This document shows positions 36,377 to 44,991 of a DNA stretch of 63,937 nucleotides, one piece after another; position 1 is the first letter of the stretch, and each line of letters begins with the position of its first letter. The notes beneath the pieces were generated by a model. That model was given only the letters and a program-made list of their open reading frames with translations, did no database searches and was not told the DNA's origin. The translations under genes and the position numbers were made by a program. Origin of the DNA: Aphanocapsa lilacina HA4352-LM1 (lineage in GTDB: Bacteria; Cyanobacteriota; Cyanobacteriia; Gloeobacterales; Gloeobacteraceae); the NCBI GenBank assembly GCA_019359725.1, contig JAHHGR010000019.1:1-63937 (forward strand), read 5' to 3'.

Positions 36377-37591
36377 TTAGGCGGCGCCGACGGTGCGGCG
36401 CGATTGAAAGCGTTCGAGCATCTCGCCTGCCAGTTCGCCCACGACGGTGGGCGCCTGGTAGGGCCGGGCCGCCTCCAGACAGCGCTCGGCCGGGAAGGCG
36501 TTCGGATGGTGCAGCACGGTGCGCAGGGCGTCGGCGAGGGCTGTGGGGGTGCGCTCCCGGCTAATCAGGCCGCTACCGGAGATGAGAATCCGGGGGGTGT
36601 CGCCGCTGGCGGTGCTGACTACGGGCTTGCCGGAGGAAAGCGCCTCCAGGACGACCAGGGGCAGGCCTTCGTAGACGCTCGAGAGCACCACCAGCGTGCT
36701 CGCGCGGTGCAGCACCGCCATGCGCTCGCGGGGCACCGGCCCGAGCAAGCTCACCCGGTCTGCCAGTCCCAATTCGCCGACGGTGCGGCGGATCTGCGCT
36801 TCGAGCTCCCCCGCCCCGGCCATCAGCAGGTGCACCCCGGGTTCGTTCAGTTCCCGCACCGCCCGCAACAACAGCAGCGGATCTTTTTGGGCGTGCAGGC
36901 GGCCCGCGAACAGCAAAAAGCGCGTCTCCGGCTCCAGGCCCATCTGGGCGGCCAGAGCCCGCCTTTGGGCCGACTCCTCCCCGGCAGCCGGCGGGTGGTA
37001 CAGCGAAGTGTCGAGCATATACCGAAAGGTGTGGATGCGCCCGGCCAGCTGCGGGTAGCGCTCGCGGTAGAACGTCGTCGACTCGCTGTTGCACGAGAGG
37101 ATCTGATCGAAATCCCCCAGGATCTGCCGTTCGAGGGCGAAGTAGCCGCTCGGGAAGCGCTGCCACAGTAAGGCGTCCTTGCGCTCGCTGGTGATCATCT
37201 GGGCGCGCACGTCGTTGTGGACAAAATAGGTCTTCTCACCGCTCCAGCCGCGGGCCGCCAGGGCCGGCTCCAGGCGATGAAAGTGCAGAAAGTCGCCTTC
37301 GATGCGCTTGCCGAGCAGGGCGGCGGTGTAGGTGAGCGTCGTCGGGATCTTGCGGCGCACGTTGTCGTCGCCGCTCACAAACAGCGGCAAAAACCGTAAC
37401 CGGCGCCCGTCCAGTTCGCCGTCGCGCCACCGGCCGACCGGGTGGCGATCGTCGTGGGCCGTTCCCACCAGCCTCAGATCGAACACCTCGGGGGCGTAGC
37501 GGATGCAGGCGCGGATGGCGGTCTGGATACCGCCGATGCTGGTACCCCACGGGTCGAACTGATAAAAAATGGTCCAGATCGGTCGTCTCAT
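36377..37591 (-). CDS. Glycosyltransferase family 4
   Basis: 404 aa. TIFYQFDPWGTSIGGIQTAI at the N-terminus carries the acceptor-side glycine loop; the donor domain has FLLFAGRLHAQKDPLLLLRA and the E-x7-E motif EGLPLVVLE. Located between another GT4 gene and the ABC exporter with short gaps (24 and 19 bp). Confidence 0.93.
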   Translation of the reverse strand: MRRPIWTIFYQFDPWGTSIGGIQTAIRACIRYAPEVFDLRLVGTAHDDRHPVGRWRDGELDGRRLRFLPLFVSGDDNVRRKIPTTLTYTAALLGKRIEGDFLHFHRLEPALAARGWSGEKTYFVHNDVRAQMITSERKDALLWQRFPSGYFALERQILGDFDQILSCNSESTTFYRERYPQLAGRIHTFRYMLDTSLYHPPAAGEESAQRRALAAQMGLEPETRFLLFAGRLHAQKDPLLLLRAVRELNEPGVHLLMAGAGELEAQIRRTVGELGLADRVSLLGPVPRERMAVLHRASTLVVLSSVYEGLPLVVLEALSSGKPVVSTASGDTPRILISGSGLISRERTPTALADALRTVLHHPNAFPAERCLEAARPYQAPTVVGELAGEMLERFQSRRTVGAA

Positions 37592-37610
37592 CTTGGCGTT
37601 CCGGTGTGGT

Positions 37611-39455
37611 TTACAGCGCGACGGTCTGCAGATTGTGGAAGGACCAGTAGGCCCCCTGCTGGGCCAGCAACTGGGCGTGCTCGCCCACCTCGACGATGCG
37701 GCCTTTTTCCATGACGACGATTTTGTCGGCGTTGCGGACCGTGGAGAGGCGGTGGGCGATGACGATGACGGTGCGGTTGCAGCGCAGCCGCTCGATCGCT
37801 TCTTGCACGAGCGCCTCCGACTGCGAGTCGAGGGCCGAGGTCGCCTCGTCGAGGATCAAAATTTCCGGGTTTCTCAATAACGTGCGGGCGATCGACAGAC
37901 GCTGACGCTGGCCGCCGGACAGCTGAACGCCCCGATCCCCCACAAAAGTTTGGTACCCCTCCGGCAGGTGCTGGATAAATTCGTGGGCATTGGCCAGCAG
38001 CGCCGCCTCGCGCACCTGTTCGGGCGTTGCCTCCGGCAGACCGTAGGCGATGTTCTCGAAGACGGTGGCGTTGAATATATAAGTGTCCTGGCTGACGATG
38101 CCGATGTGGCGCCTGAGCGAGACGGGGTCGAGTTCGCGGATATCGAGCCCGTCGATTTCGATCGCTCCGTCGCTCACTTCGTAGAAGCGCGGCAGCAAGG
38201 AGGCCACCGTCGATTTGCCCGCCCCCGAAGCACCGACCAGCGCCACGGTCTGCCCCTGGGGCACTTCGAGATCGAAGTCGCGCAAGACCTCGGAGCGGCC
38301 GTTGTAGGAGAAGCTCACCCGACGAAAACGGATCGCCCGCGCCAGCCCTTCGAAGGGGAGGTGGCCCGTGGCCGGCGGAAACTGCTCGGCAAGCCTCAGC
38401 CCCTCGGCCACTTTGGCAAAAGCCGAAAGGTTCTCCAGGATATAGCCGCGGGCGTTATTGATGCGCCGGGTGACCGGCACGCTGCGGATGAGCACCAGCA
38501 TAAAGAGCATTAATTCGGCCGTATTGAGCAAACCCTGCTGGATGAGGAACACGTAGGCACCCGCCAGGATGAGCATGCCGCTCCCGAGGGTGGCCAGTTC
38601 GGTGAGCGGTTCGACGATGTGCTGCTTGGCGCGTAGCTCCAGCCGGGCGCCGCGGTATTCGTCGGAAAAAGCCGAGAAGCGCTCCTGCTCAAACGCTTCG
38701 GTGCCGAAGGCTTTGACAACGCGGATGCCCGAGAGGGTCTCGAGGATGCGTACACTGAGCACGCGCCCGAGTTCGATCACCCGCTCGCCGTACTTGCGGA
38801 TCGACCGCAGGTACAACGACATGGCGTAGCCGACCGCCGAAATCAACACCACGATCACCAGCGTCAGCTTCCAGGAGACCACCAGCAGCGTGGCGATGTA
38901 GGCCAACAGCGTCAGGACGCTGATCATGCACACCGAGGCGTAGCCCAGCGTGTTGCCCACACAGACCACTTCCATCTGCAAATTGTTGGTGATCGTGCCG
39001 AGTTTGGTCGTGTCGTAGAAGCGGGTGGGGGCATACAGGTAGTTGCCAAACAGCCGCCTGCGCAGGGAGTGGGTGACCGCCTCTTCGTAGCCGGTGGACT
39101 GCTCTTTGGCCGCAAAGAAAAAGTAGGCCTTCAGGCAGAGCGTGCACACCAGCACGACAGTGCAAAGGCCGACGGTGGCGTCTTTGCCCTGAGCCTGCAG
39201 CCACAGATTCAAAGGTGCCGTCCAGCCCAGATCCGGCAGGGCGAGCGAATCGACCTCGCCCAGCACCAGCTTCAAAAACGGGATCAACAGCGCGATGGTC
39301 AATCCGTCGAACAGCGAGGAGAGGAACATCGAGCCGATGCCCAGATACAAAGGCCGGCGGTCCACCCCCCGAAACAACAGCCGCGGCATGTCGAAGCGGC
39401 GCAGGCTCAACTTGGGCAGGAACTTCACCATCACATTCCTGTAGCGAAACAACAT
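37611..39455 (-). CDS. ABC exporter (fused membrane and ATPase domains, MsbA-like)
   Basis: 614 aa. Six-span ABC_membrane domain (about 35-320) then ATPase: Walker A GASGAGKST, Q-loop GIVSQDTYIFNATVFENIAY, signature LSGGQRQRLSIARTLLRNPE, Walker B ILILDEATSALD and H-loop AHRLSTV. Half-transporter working as a dimer, exporting a lipid-linked glycan or lipid. Start at 39455 (MLFRYRNV) because the longer frame lies inside the upstream gene; MVKF at 39431 is also possible. Confidence 0.92.
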   Translation of the reverse strand: MLFRYRNVMVKFLPKLSLRRFDMPRLLFRGVDRRPLYLGIGSMFLSSLFDGLTIALLIPFLKLVLGEVDSLALPDLGWTAPLNLWLQAQGKDATVGLCTVVLVCTLCLKAYFFFAAKEQSTGYEEAVTHSLRRRLFGNYLYAPTRFYDTTKLGTITNNLQMEVVCVGNTLGYASVCMISVLTLLAYIATLLVVSWKLTLVIVVLISAVGYAMSLYLRSIRKYGERVIELGRVLSVRILETLSGIRVVKAFGTEAFEQERFSAFSDEYRGARLELRAKQHIVEPLTELATLGSGMLILAGAYVFLIQQGLLNTAELMLFMLVLIRSVPVTRRINNARGYILENLSAFAKVAEGLRLAEQFPPATGHLPFEGLARAIRFRRVSFSYNGRSEVLRDFDLEVPQGQTVALVGASGAGKSTVASLLPRFYEVSDGAIEIDGLDIRELDPVSLRRHIGIVSQDTYIFNATVFENIAYGLPEATPEQVREAALLANAHEFIQHLPEGYQTFVGDRGVQLSGGQRQRLSIARTLLRNPEILILDEATSALDSQSEALVQEAIERLRCNRTVIVIAHRLSTVRNADKIVVMEKGRIVEVGEHAQLLAQQGAYWSFHNLQTVAL

Positions 39456-39462
39456 ACCTGTC

Positions 39463-40581
39463 TCAAGCGGCAAACCGATCGTAGATAGCTTCGAGCCTGG
39501 CGGTCTGGGTGTGGATGTCGAACTGTTCGCGCACAAACTCCCGTCCCCGCAGGCCCAGACGGCGGCCGAGGCCGCGGTCCGTAAGTACAAGGTCGAGTTT
39601 TTCGGCGAGGGCAGCGGCATCCCCCTCGGGGGCGAGCAGGCCCGTCTCGCCATCCAAGATCGCCTCCGGGATGCCGCCGTGGCGGGTGGAGACCACCGGC
39701 ACCGCGCAGGCGGAGGCTTCGTTGAAGACGATGCCTAGCGCCTCGCTGTCGCCGCTTCGGGAGGTGCGGCTGGGCAGCGAAAAGATTTCCGCCCCGCGCA
39801 TCCATTCGATCACCCGGGCATGGGGCTGGGCTCCCAAAAAGCGCACCCGGCCGGCAATCCCCAGCCGCCGGGCAAGCGCCTGCAACTGGCCGGTGAGCGC
39901 CCCGGCACCAATCTGCACCAGCGTCACCTCCGGATGGCGCCCGGCAATCCGGGCGAACGCCTCGATGAGCACGTCGATCCCTTTGCGCTTGGCGTGGCGG
40001 CCGACGCAAAGGATATAGCGTTCGTCCGCCGGATGCTCGGCCGGGGTAAATTTGGCGGTGTCGATGCCGATGTAGTGGCGGATAATCTTCTCGGGCGGGC
40101 AGCCTTTGGCGAGCAACCGGTCGCGAATGAAATCGGAAACCGCGATGATCGCGGCGGCTCGGCGCTGCAGGGCCCCTTCGTGCAGCAAAAACTGATAGTT
40201 CATCAGCCCGCGCGAGCACCACAGCGCCAGAGGCGAAGCGGTGGCGTCGAAGCCGTGGTAGGTGACCACCAGGGGGATGTCGATCGCATCGGCGAGGGCC
40301 AGGGCGTAGACGCCGTCGCGCCCGAAGTGGGCGTGCAGCAGCGGCAGGCGCCTCAGCGCCTCGCAGTGCGCCCCTCCCGCCCGGCGCGTCAGCCAAAAGA
40401 GCCGCTCCTGCCATCCCCAGGGACTCGCCGCCGTCAGTTGGACGTTGTCGAAGGGCACCTCCCGGAGCAGCCTGGCGACCACGAAGGTGGGGTGGTAGCG
40501 CCGCAGATGGCTCGCCTGCTCGACGATAAAGGTCTCCGATACACACGGGAAAACCATGCGACAGATGCCGACGTTTTTCAT
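39463..40581 (-). CDS. Glycosyltransferase family 4
   Basis: 372 aa. GT-B fold: N-terminal RMVFPCVSETFIVEQASHL, acceptor region LLHAHFGRDGVYALALADA, donor domain YILCVGRHAKRKGIDVLIEA, and a relaxed E-x7-E (EALGIVFNE). The start resembles colanic-acid type GT4 enzymes (WcaL-like FPxxSETFI). Gap of 3 bp to the preceding GT2 gene indicates coupling. Confidence 0.92.
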   Translation of the reverse strand: MKNVGICRMVFPCVSETFIVEQASHLRRYHPTFVVARLLREVPFDNVQLTAASPWGWQERLFWLTRRAGGAHCEALRRLPLLHAHFGRDGVYALALADAIDIPLVVTYHGFDATASPLALWCSRGLMNYQFLLHEGALQRRAAAIIAVSDFIRDRLLAKGCPPEKIIRHYIGIDTAKFTPAEHPADERYILCVGRHAKRKGIDVLIEAFARIAGRHPEVTLVQIGAGALTGQLQALARRLGIAGRVRFLGAQPHARVIEWMRGAEIFSLPSRTSRSGDSEALGIVFNEASACAVPVVSTRHGGIPEAILDGETGLLAPEGDAAALAEKLDLVLTDRGLGRRLGLRGREFVREQFDIHTQTARLEAIYDRFAA

Positions 40582-40584
40582 GGG

Positions 40585-41430
40585 TTAGGCCAGAAAGTCG
40601 AAGCGAAAGAACGTGTGGTGGCCAAAATGGCGCCGAAAGAGCCTGGCGCGCTCGGCGAGCGTAATTTGAAAGCGCCCGTCGCCCCGGTAGAAGTGGTAGT
40701 TCGCGCTCGGTTCGACAAAGCGCATCCAGTCGAAGTTTTCGTCGATGTCGCGGTAGTGCTGGAAGTTGTGGCGGTTGGCGGCGCGCGCCGCGAGGCGGGT
40801 GGCAAGCCGTAGCTGCATTTGCTCGGGATCGCGGTACTGGTAGTGACAGTTGGCGATCCGGCGGGAGCACTTTTTGAGCTTGGGCGGCATCGCGTAGCCG
40901 CGCGGGCGCGCGGCATCGACGCCGGTCGGCCAGACGAGGGTGTCCTCGACACGAAACAGGCGTTGCTCGATGTTGGAGAAGCGGTAGTGGCGGCGGCGCT
41001 GCTGAATGGGCAGTCCGCGCGAGTCGTCGCCCGCTTTCCAGGCGGCCAGGTCGGTGTCGGTGAAGATGAAGTTGTACTGCAGGGTGTTGATCTGGCGGGC
41101 GCCCTCGCGCTCGGCGGCGGCGATTGCCCGCCTGGGGCTTTCGGCCAGAAACTCGTCGGCATCGAGGACGAAGATCCAATCGCCCGGCTGACAGGTGGGC
41201 CGGATGTCGGCGAACATCTGGGCGCGCAGCCCGAAGTGAAAGGGCGAGCCCTCGCGCCGGTAGGGAACAATCACCGCCGATTCGACGCGTTTTACCTGCT
41301 CCCAGGTATCGTCCTCGCTGCCGTTATCCCACACGTAGATGCGGTGGCAGAAGCGGCTCGCGTGGAGCAGGGTCTGGGCGATCACATCGCCTTCATTGCG
41401 CGCCAGACAGAGGGCGTGGATGCGGGTCAT
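40585..41430 (-). CDS. Glycosyltransferase family 2
   Basis: 281 aa. IHALCLARNEGDVIAQTLLH and VLDADEFL (DxD) identify a GT2-like enzyme of the type that begins with RNE. SFC-type base motif is not obvious. Its first 38 bp overlap the 3' end of the polymerase gene, so the two are translationally coupled. Acceptor and donor unknown. Confidence 0.87.
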   Translation of the reverse strand: MTRIHALCLARNEGDVIAQTLLHASRFCHRIYVWDNGSEDDTWEQVKRVESAVIVPYRREGSPFHFGLRAQMFADIRPTCQPGDWIFVLDADEFLAESPRRAIAAAEREGARQINTLQYNFIFTDTDLAAWKAGDDSRGLPIQQRRRHYRFSNIEQRLFRVEDTLVWPTGVDAARPRGYAMPPKLKKCSRRIANCHYQYRDPEQMQLRLATRLAARAANRHNFQHYRDIDENFDWMRFVEPSANYHFYRGDGRFQITLAERARLFRRHFGHHTFFRFDFLA

Positions 41431-42835
41431 GTCGGGTTTTCTCCGAAAAATTCCAGCCGGCGACCGCCACGGCCGTCCACCAGTAGAAATAAAAGGTCGT
41501 CGTTTCCCACAGGTGGTTGGTAAGACTACCGAACAGCAGGGCTCCGCAGACGGCGATGAGCACCAGGCGCAGCTCCCGGGCGCAGGAATGGCGCGGCGAG
41601 GCCCGCCACAATTGCACCAACCGCGTCAGCACCGCCGCCCACAACCCCAGGTAGAGCACCAGCCCGACGGCACCCGTCTCGGCCAGGGCGCGCACATAGT
41701 CGTTGTGGGCGCCGTTGTGAAAGGGCGAGAGCGACGTCGAAGTGTTCAGGCCGTGGCCGAGCACGGGGGCGCGCTCCCAGGCGTTGAGCAGATAGGTCCA
41801 CTGCGCCAGGCGCCAGACAAACGAGTTGTTCTGGACGCTCGCCAGGTGCACGGCGCTGTTGACATCGAGCTGGCCGTTGAAAATCGGCGTCTGGCGCAGC
41901 GACTCCAGGCGCTCCTGCCCCGCCGGGGAAGCGGTGAAGGAGCCCAATACCAGCACCACGGCGACGGCGCCGCCGACGAGCGTCTTGGCGCTCAGGCGCG
42001 GCAGCAGCAGCACCCCCAGAAAGACTGCCGCCATACCCAAGCCCCCGAGGGTCTTGGTACCCGTGTAAGGAATGACCAGCACCGCCATCAGCACCAGCCA
42101 GCGCCAGTGGCCGGTGAGCTTGAAGCGCCACCACGACAGCCCCATCATCAAAAGCAAATAGAGCACGAAGGTGTCGGGATGGCTCACGGTGCCGAAGACG
42201 CGGCCCTCCATGCGCGTCTGCATCAGCGGCGGCAAGGCGCCGTTGGCGAACATCTGCAAAAAGGCGACTGTGAGCGGCACGACGAGGGAGAGCATGATCA
42301 GGCTCAGTAGCCGCTCGGGGGCGATGCGGCCTTTGAGCTGCATCGCCAGGCCGTAGATCATCGCGAAGGAGAGGATGCGGATCCACTCGCGCAGACTGTC
42401 CTCGCCCAAAGTCGGGTAACCCAGCATCGCCGCGTCGGCGCGGTGGCCGAGCCAACCCTGGGCCATGGCGAGGGGCCAAAAGCCCATCAAGGCGATAAAC
42501 AGCGCCAACACCCCCCACAGCCAGTCGCCCTGGATCGGTTTGCGCGCGAGCAGACGGGTGATGAGATAAATCACCGTCACCGCGTCGATGAGCAGCGCCA
42601 GCGCCCCGGTCAGCCCGAAGCTGCCGAACGGGTCGAGGCTCGAGCGCAGCACCAACAGCGCAATCACCGTCACCTCGAATTTGAGGATGAGGCAAATCAC
42701 GCCCACGGCGACCACGGCGGCGGCCCCCACCAGCAGGGGCGATTTGACCAGGGCGGCCCCGACCAGAGCGCACCCGGCGATAAAGGCCACCAGGGCGATC
42801 CAGCCGCCCGAGCGGTTGAGCAGGGCTCCTTGCAT
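41393..42835 (-). CDS. O-antigen ligase/polymerase family (Wzy-type) membrane protein
   Basis: 480 aa, about 11-12 spans with one long extracytoplasmic loop (about residues 300-385) bearing the Wzy_C/O-antigen ligase pattern VLGHGLNTSTSLSPFHNGAH and NDYVRALAETGAVGLVLYL. It polymerises lipid-linked repeat units or ligates chains at the outer face of the inner membrane. Polymerase versus ligase cannot be separated by sequence alone; the Wzc/OPX neighbours favour polymerase. Confidence 0.88.
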   Translation of the reverse strand: MQGALLNRSGGWIALVAFIAGCALVGAALVKSPLLVGAAAVVAVGVICLILKFEVTVIALLVLRSSLDPFGSFGLTGALALLIDAVTVIYLITRLLARKPIQGDWLWGVLALFIALMGFWPLAMAQGWLGHRADAAMLGYPTLGEDSLREWIRILSFAMIYGLAMQLKGRIAPERLLSLIMLSLVVPLTVAFLQMFANGALPPLMQTRMEGRVFGTVSHPDTFVLYLLLMMGLSWWRFKLTGHWRWLVLMAVLVIPYTGTKTLGGLGMAAVFLGVLLLPRLSAKTLVGGAVAVVLVLGSFTASPAGQERLESLRQTPIFNGQLDVNSAVHLASVQNNSFVWRLAQWTYLLNAWERAPVLGHGLNTSTSLSPFHNGAHNDYVRALAETGAVGLVLYLGLWAAVLTRLVQLWRASPRHSCARELRLVLIAVCGALLFGSLTNHLWETTTFYFYWWTAVAVAGWNFSEKTRHDPHPRPLSGAQ

Positions 42836-42844
42836 GGGATATTC

Positions 42845-43816
42845 CTAACTAATGGCGATGCAGCAATCGTCGGCGCGCACCGAGCGCACGACCGTATCGG
42901 CGACGCTCAGGCGAAAGGCTGCCGCCGACCAGACCACCGAGTCGAGCACCCGGGCGCCGTGATCGAGGATGGTACCGTCGCCGATGCAGGAGTTGCCCTC
43001 GATGACGGCGGTGGAATGGATGTAGCAGTGATCCCCTATCAGGGCGGTGGGCGAGATGTGCGCCCCCGGCTCGATCACCGTGTGGCGGCCGATGCGCGCG
43101 GGCAATCCCGGCTGGCTGAGCAAATCCCAGTGGGTGTGCAGGTACTGGCTGAGGGTGCCGATGTCCGACCAGTAGGCTTTGGTCTCCAGCGCGTAGATGG
43201 GCGCTCCTTTGGCCACCAGCATCGGAAACAGTTGCGAGCCGAAGTCGAATTCTTCCCCAGCGGGAATGAAGTCAAAAATTTCCGGTTCGAGCATGTAGAT
43301 GCCCATGTTGACCAGATTCGAGCGCGCGGTGCCGGGGGCGGGTTTTTCTTGAAAGGAGCGCACGCGCCCGTCCGGGTCGCACACCAGCACCCCAAAGCGC
43401 GACGGGTCGCTCACGACGGTGGTGGCGATGGTGGCCAGCGCCCCCCGGGCGCGGTGAAAAGCCAACAGTTTGGAAAAATCCAGATCGGTCACCACGTCCG
43501 CCGAGGTGACCGCGAAGGTGCCGCCCTGCAGGTAAGCCGCCTGGCGGCGCACCCCGCCCGCGGTGCCCAACAGCTGCGCCTCGTGGGAGTAAGCGAGATC
43601 AACGCCGTACTCGCAGCCGTTGCCAAAGGCCCGCTCGATCTTCTCACCCTGATAGTGCAAGTTGGCCATCGCTTCACAAAAGCCGTGCTCGCGGCACAGA
43701 TCGAGCATGCGACCCATCACCGGCCGGTTGAGTACAGGGACCAGGGGTTTGGGCACCAGGTTGGTGAGCGGACGCAGGCGGGTTCCCTTGCCCGCCGCCA
43801 AGATGAAGGCTTTCAT
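42845..43816 (-). CDS. Sugar-1-phosphate nucleotidyltransferase with beta-helix tail
   Basis: 323 aa. N-terminal MKAFILAAGKGTRLRPLTN, PKPLVPVLNRPVMGRMLDLC, later RSFQEKP and WSDIGTLSQYLHTHWDLL, as in mannose-1-phosphate guanylyltransferases and related enzymes. C-terminal hexapeptide repeats from about residue 240. NTP and sugar unproven; GDP-mannose synthesis is a reasonable guess. ATG at 43816 from the Rossmann-like strand. Confidence 0.9.
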   Translation of the reverse strand: MKAFILAAGKGTRLRPLTNLVPKPLVPVLNRPVMGRMLDLCREHGFCEAMANLHYQGEKIERAFGNGCEYGVDLAYSHEAQLLGTAGGVRRQAAYLQGGTFAVTSADVVTDLDFSKLLAFHRARGALATIATTVVSDPSRFGVLVCDPDGRVRSFQEKPAPGTARSNLVNMGIYMLEPEIFDFIPAGEEFDFGSQLFPMLVAKGAPIYALETKAYWSDIGTLSQYLHTHWDLLSQPGLPARIGRHTVIEPGAHISPTALIGDHCYIHSTAVIEGNSCIGDGTILDHGARVLDSVVWSAAAFRLSVADTVVRSVRADDCCIAIS

Positions 43817-43907
43817 ATAATTTGCACACCTCTGTATGAAGAACCGTTGGGCTGGAAACAGAGCCGGGCCGCGCGGGTACTGCAGCCCGGCAGGAGCAGC
43901 GCGGCCT

Positions 43908-44984
43908 CTAGAAAAAGCGGAACGGGAAGGTGAAGATGCGCAGGATGTCGCCCAGCGGTCCCAAAAACGCGCGGGACTGATCGGCGGCGGTAAAGCTGCC
44001 GCCGCGGCCGACGAAGACGACATCGCCGTTGCGCACCTGAACTTTTTGGCTGCCGTCGGAGACTTTGTTGAGGTTGAGGGCGACGCGCTCGATGCGGCCG
44101 TTGGGGAGCATGCGGGCCACCGAAATGTCTTCGAGGTTGGCTTCGGTGGTGGCGCCGCCCGCTGCGGAGATGGCGTTGAGCAGGCCCGAGCGCGGGTCGA
44201 TATCGACCGAGCCGGGCCGCTTCACCTCGCCTGCCACCTGCACGCTGATCGTCCGGGGGGCGAGCGAGGAGGTAGCCACCTGCTGGGCCATGTCCTCGGT
44301 AATTTTGTCGTCCACAGGCAGGGTGGGCACCTGGATGGTGTCGCCGTCGGTGAGGGTCAAATCGCGCCGGAAATCGCCGGTCTGCAGCGCCTCCCAGAGG
44401 TTGACAGTCTCTTTTTGATCTCCCTCCGGCAGCTGACGAATCAGGGTGACCTGGCGCACGTCGGCGCGGTGGGTGACGCCACCGGCCAGGGCGATGGCGT
44501 TCGAGATGCGCTCGACCCCGACCCGCCGGGTGAGGCCGCCCTGGGTACCGCCCGTCGCCATAGCGCCGGTCTGGGGCAAGAACACCTGCGGGCCGGGGCG
44601 CATCACCTCACCCACGACGTTGACCTGCAGGGGCCGCGTCTCCATCACCGACACGGCAATCACCGGTTTTTTGAGGATGCCGGTGAACTGGCTGCGCAGG
44701 TGCTCAGATAAGTCCTCCGGGGTGCGCCCGGCGGCGCGCACGGCCCCTACGTACATGATGTTGATCGTGCCGTCGGGCAAAATCGTCTGCTCGCGCGAGA
44801 GATCCGCGAAACCGAGCACGTCGATGCGGATCTGATCGCCGGAGCGCAAACGGTAACCCTGGCTGGTCACCGACGCGTCGAAGCTCGCCACCGGGGCCGC
44901 CCCCTGCTGGGCCGAGACGGGCTCGCCCGCCCAGAGGGCGGCGGTGCAGGCGAGGCCCAAGGACAACCAAAAGATTCTGTTCAT
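43908..44984 (-). CDS. Polysaccharide export protein (OPX, Wza-like)
   Basis: 358 aa. Sec signal WLSLGLACTAALWAGEPVSA. Poly_export domain at about 40-125 (YRLRSGDQIRIDVLGFADLS, ILPDGTINIMYVGAVRAAG), followed by SLBB-type repeats (VNVVGEVMRPGPQVFLPQ; VQVAGEVKRPGSVDIDPRSG). No canonical lipobox around Cys13. It would form the periplasmic/outer membrane channel with the Wzc-like protein encoded 7 bp upstream. C-terminal amphipathic helix RAFLGPLGDILRIFTFPFRF resembles the outer membrane anchor of Wza. Confidence 0.92.
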   Translation of the reverse strand: MNRIFWLSLGLACTAALWAGEPVSAQQGAAPVASFDASVTSQGYRLRSGDQIRIDVLGFADLSREQTILPDGTINIMYVGAVRAAGRTPEDLSEHLRSQFTGILKKPVIAVSVMETRPLQVNVVGEVMRPGPQVFLPQTGAMATGGTQGGLTRRVGVERISNAIALAGGVTHRADVRQVTLIRQLPEGDQKETVNLWEALQTGDFRRDLTLTDGDTIQVPTLPVDDKITEDMAQQVATSSLAPRTISVQVAGEVKRPGSVDIDPRSGLLNAISAAGGATTEANLEDISVARMLPNGRIERVALNLNKVSDGSQKVQVRNGDVVFVGRGGSFTAADQSRAFLGPLGDILRIFTFPFRFF

Positions 44985-44991
44985 AGCACGC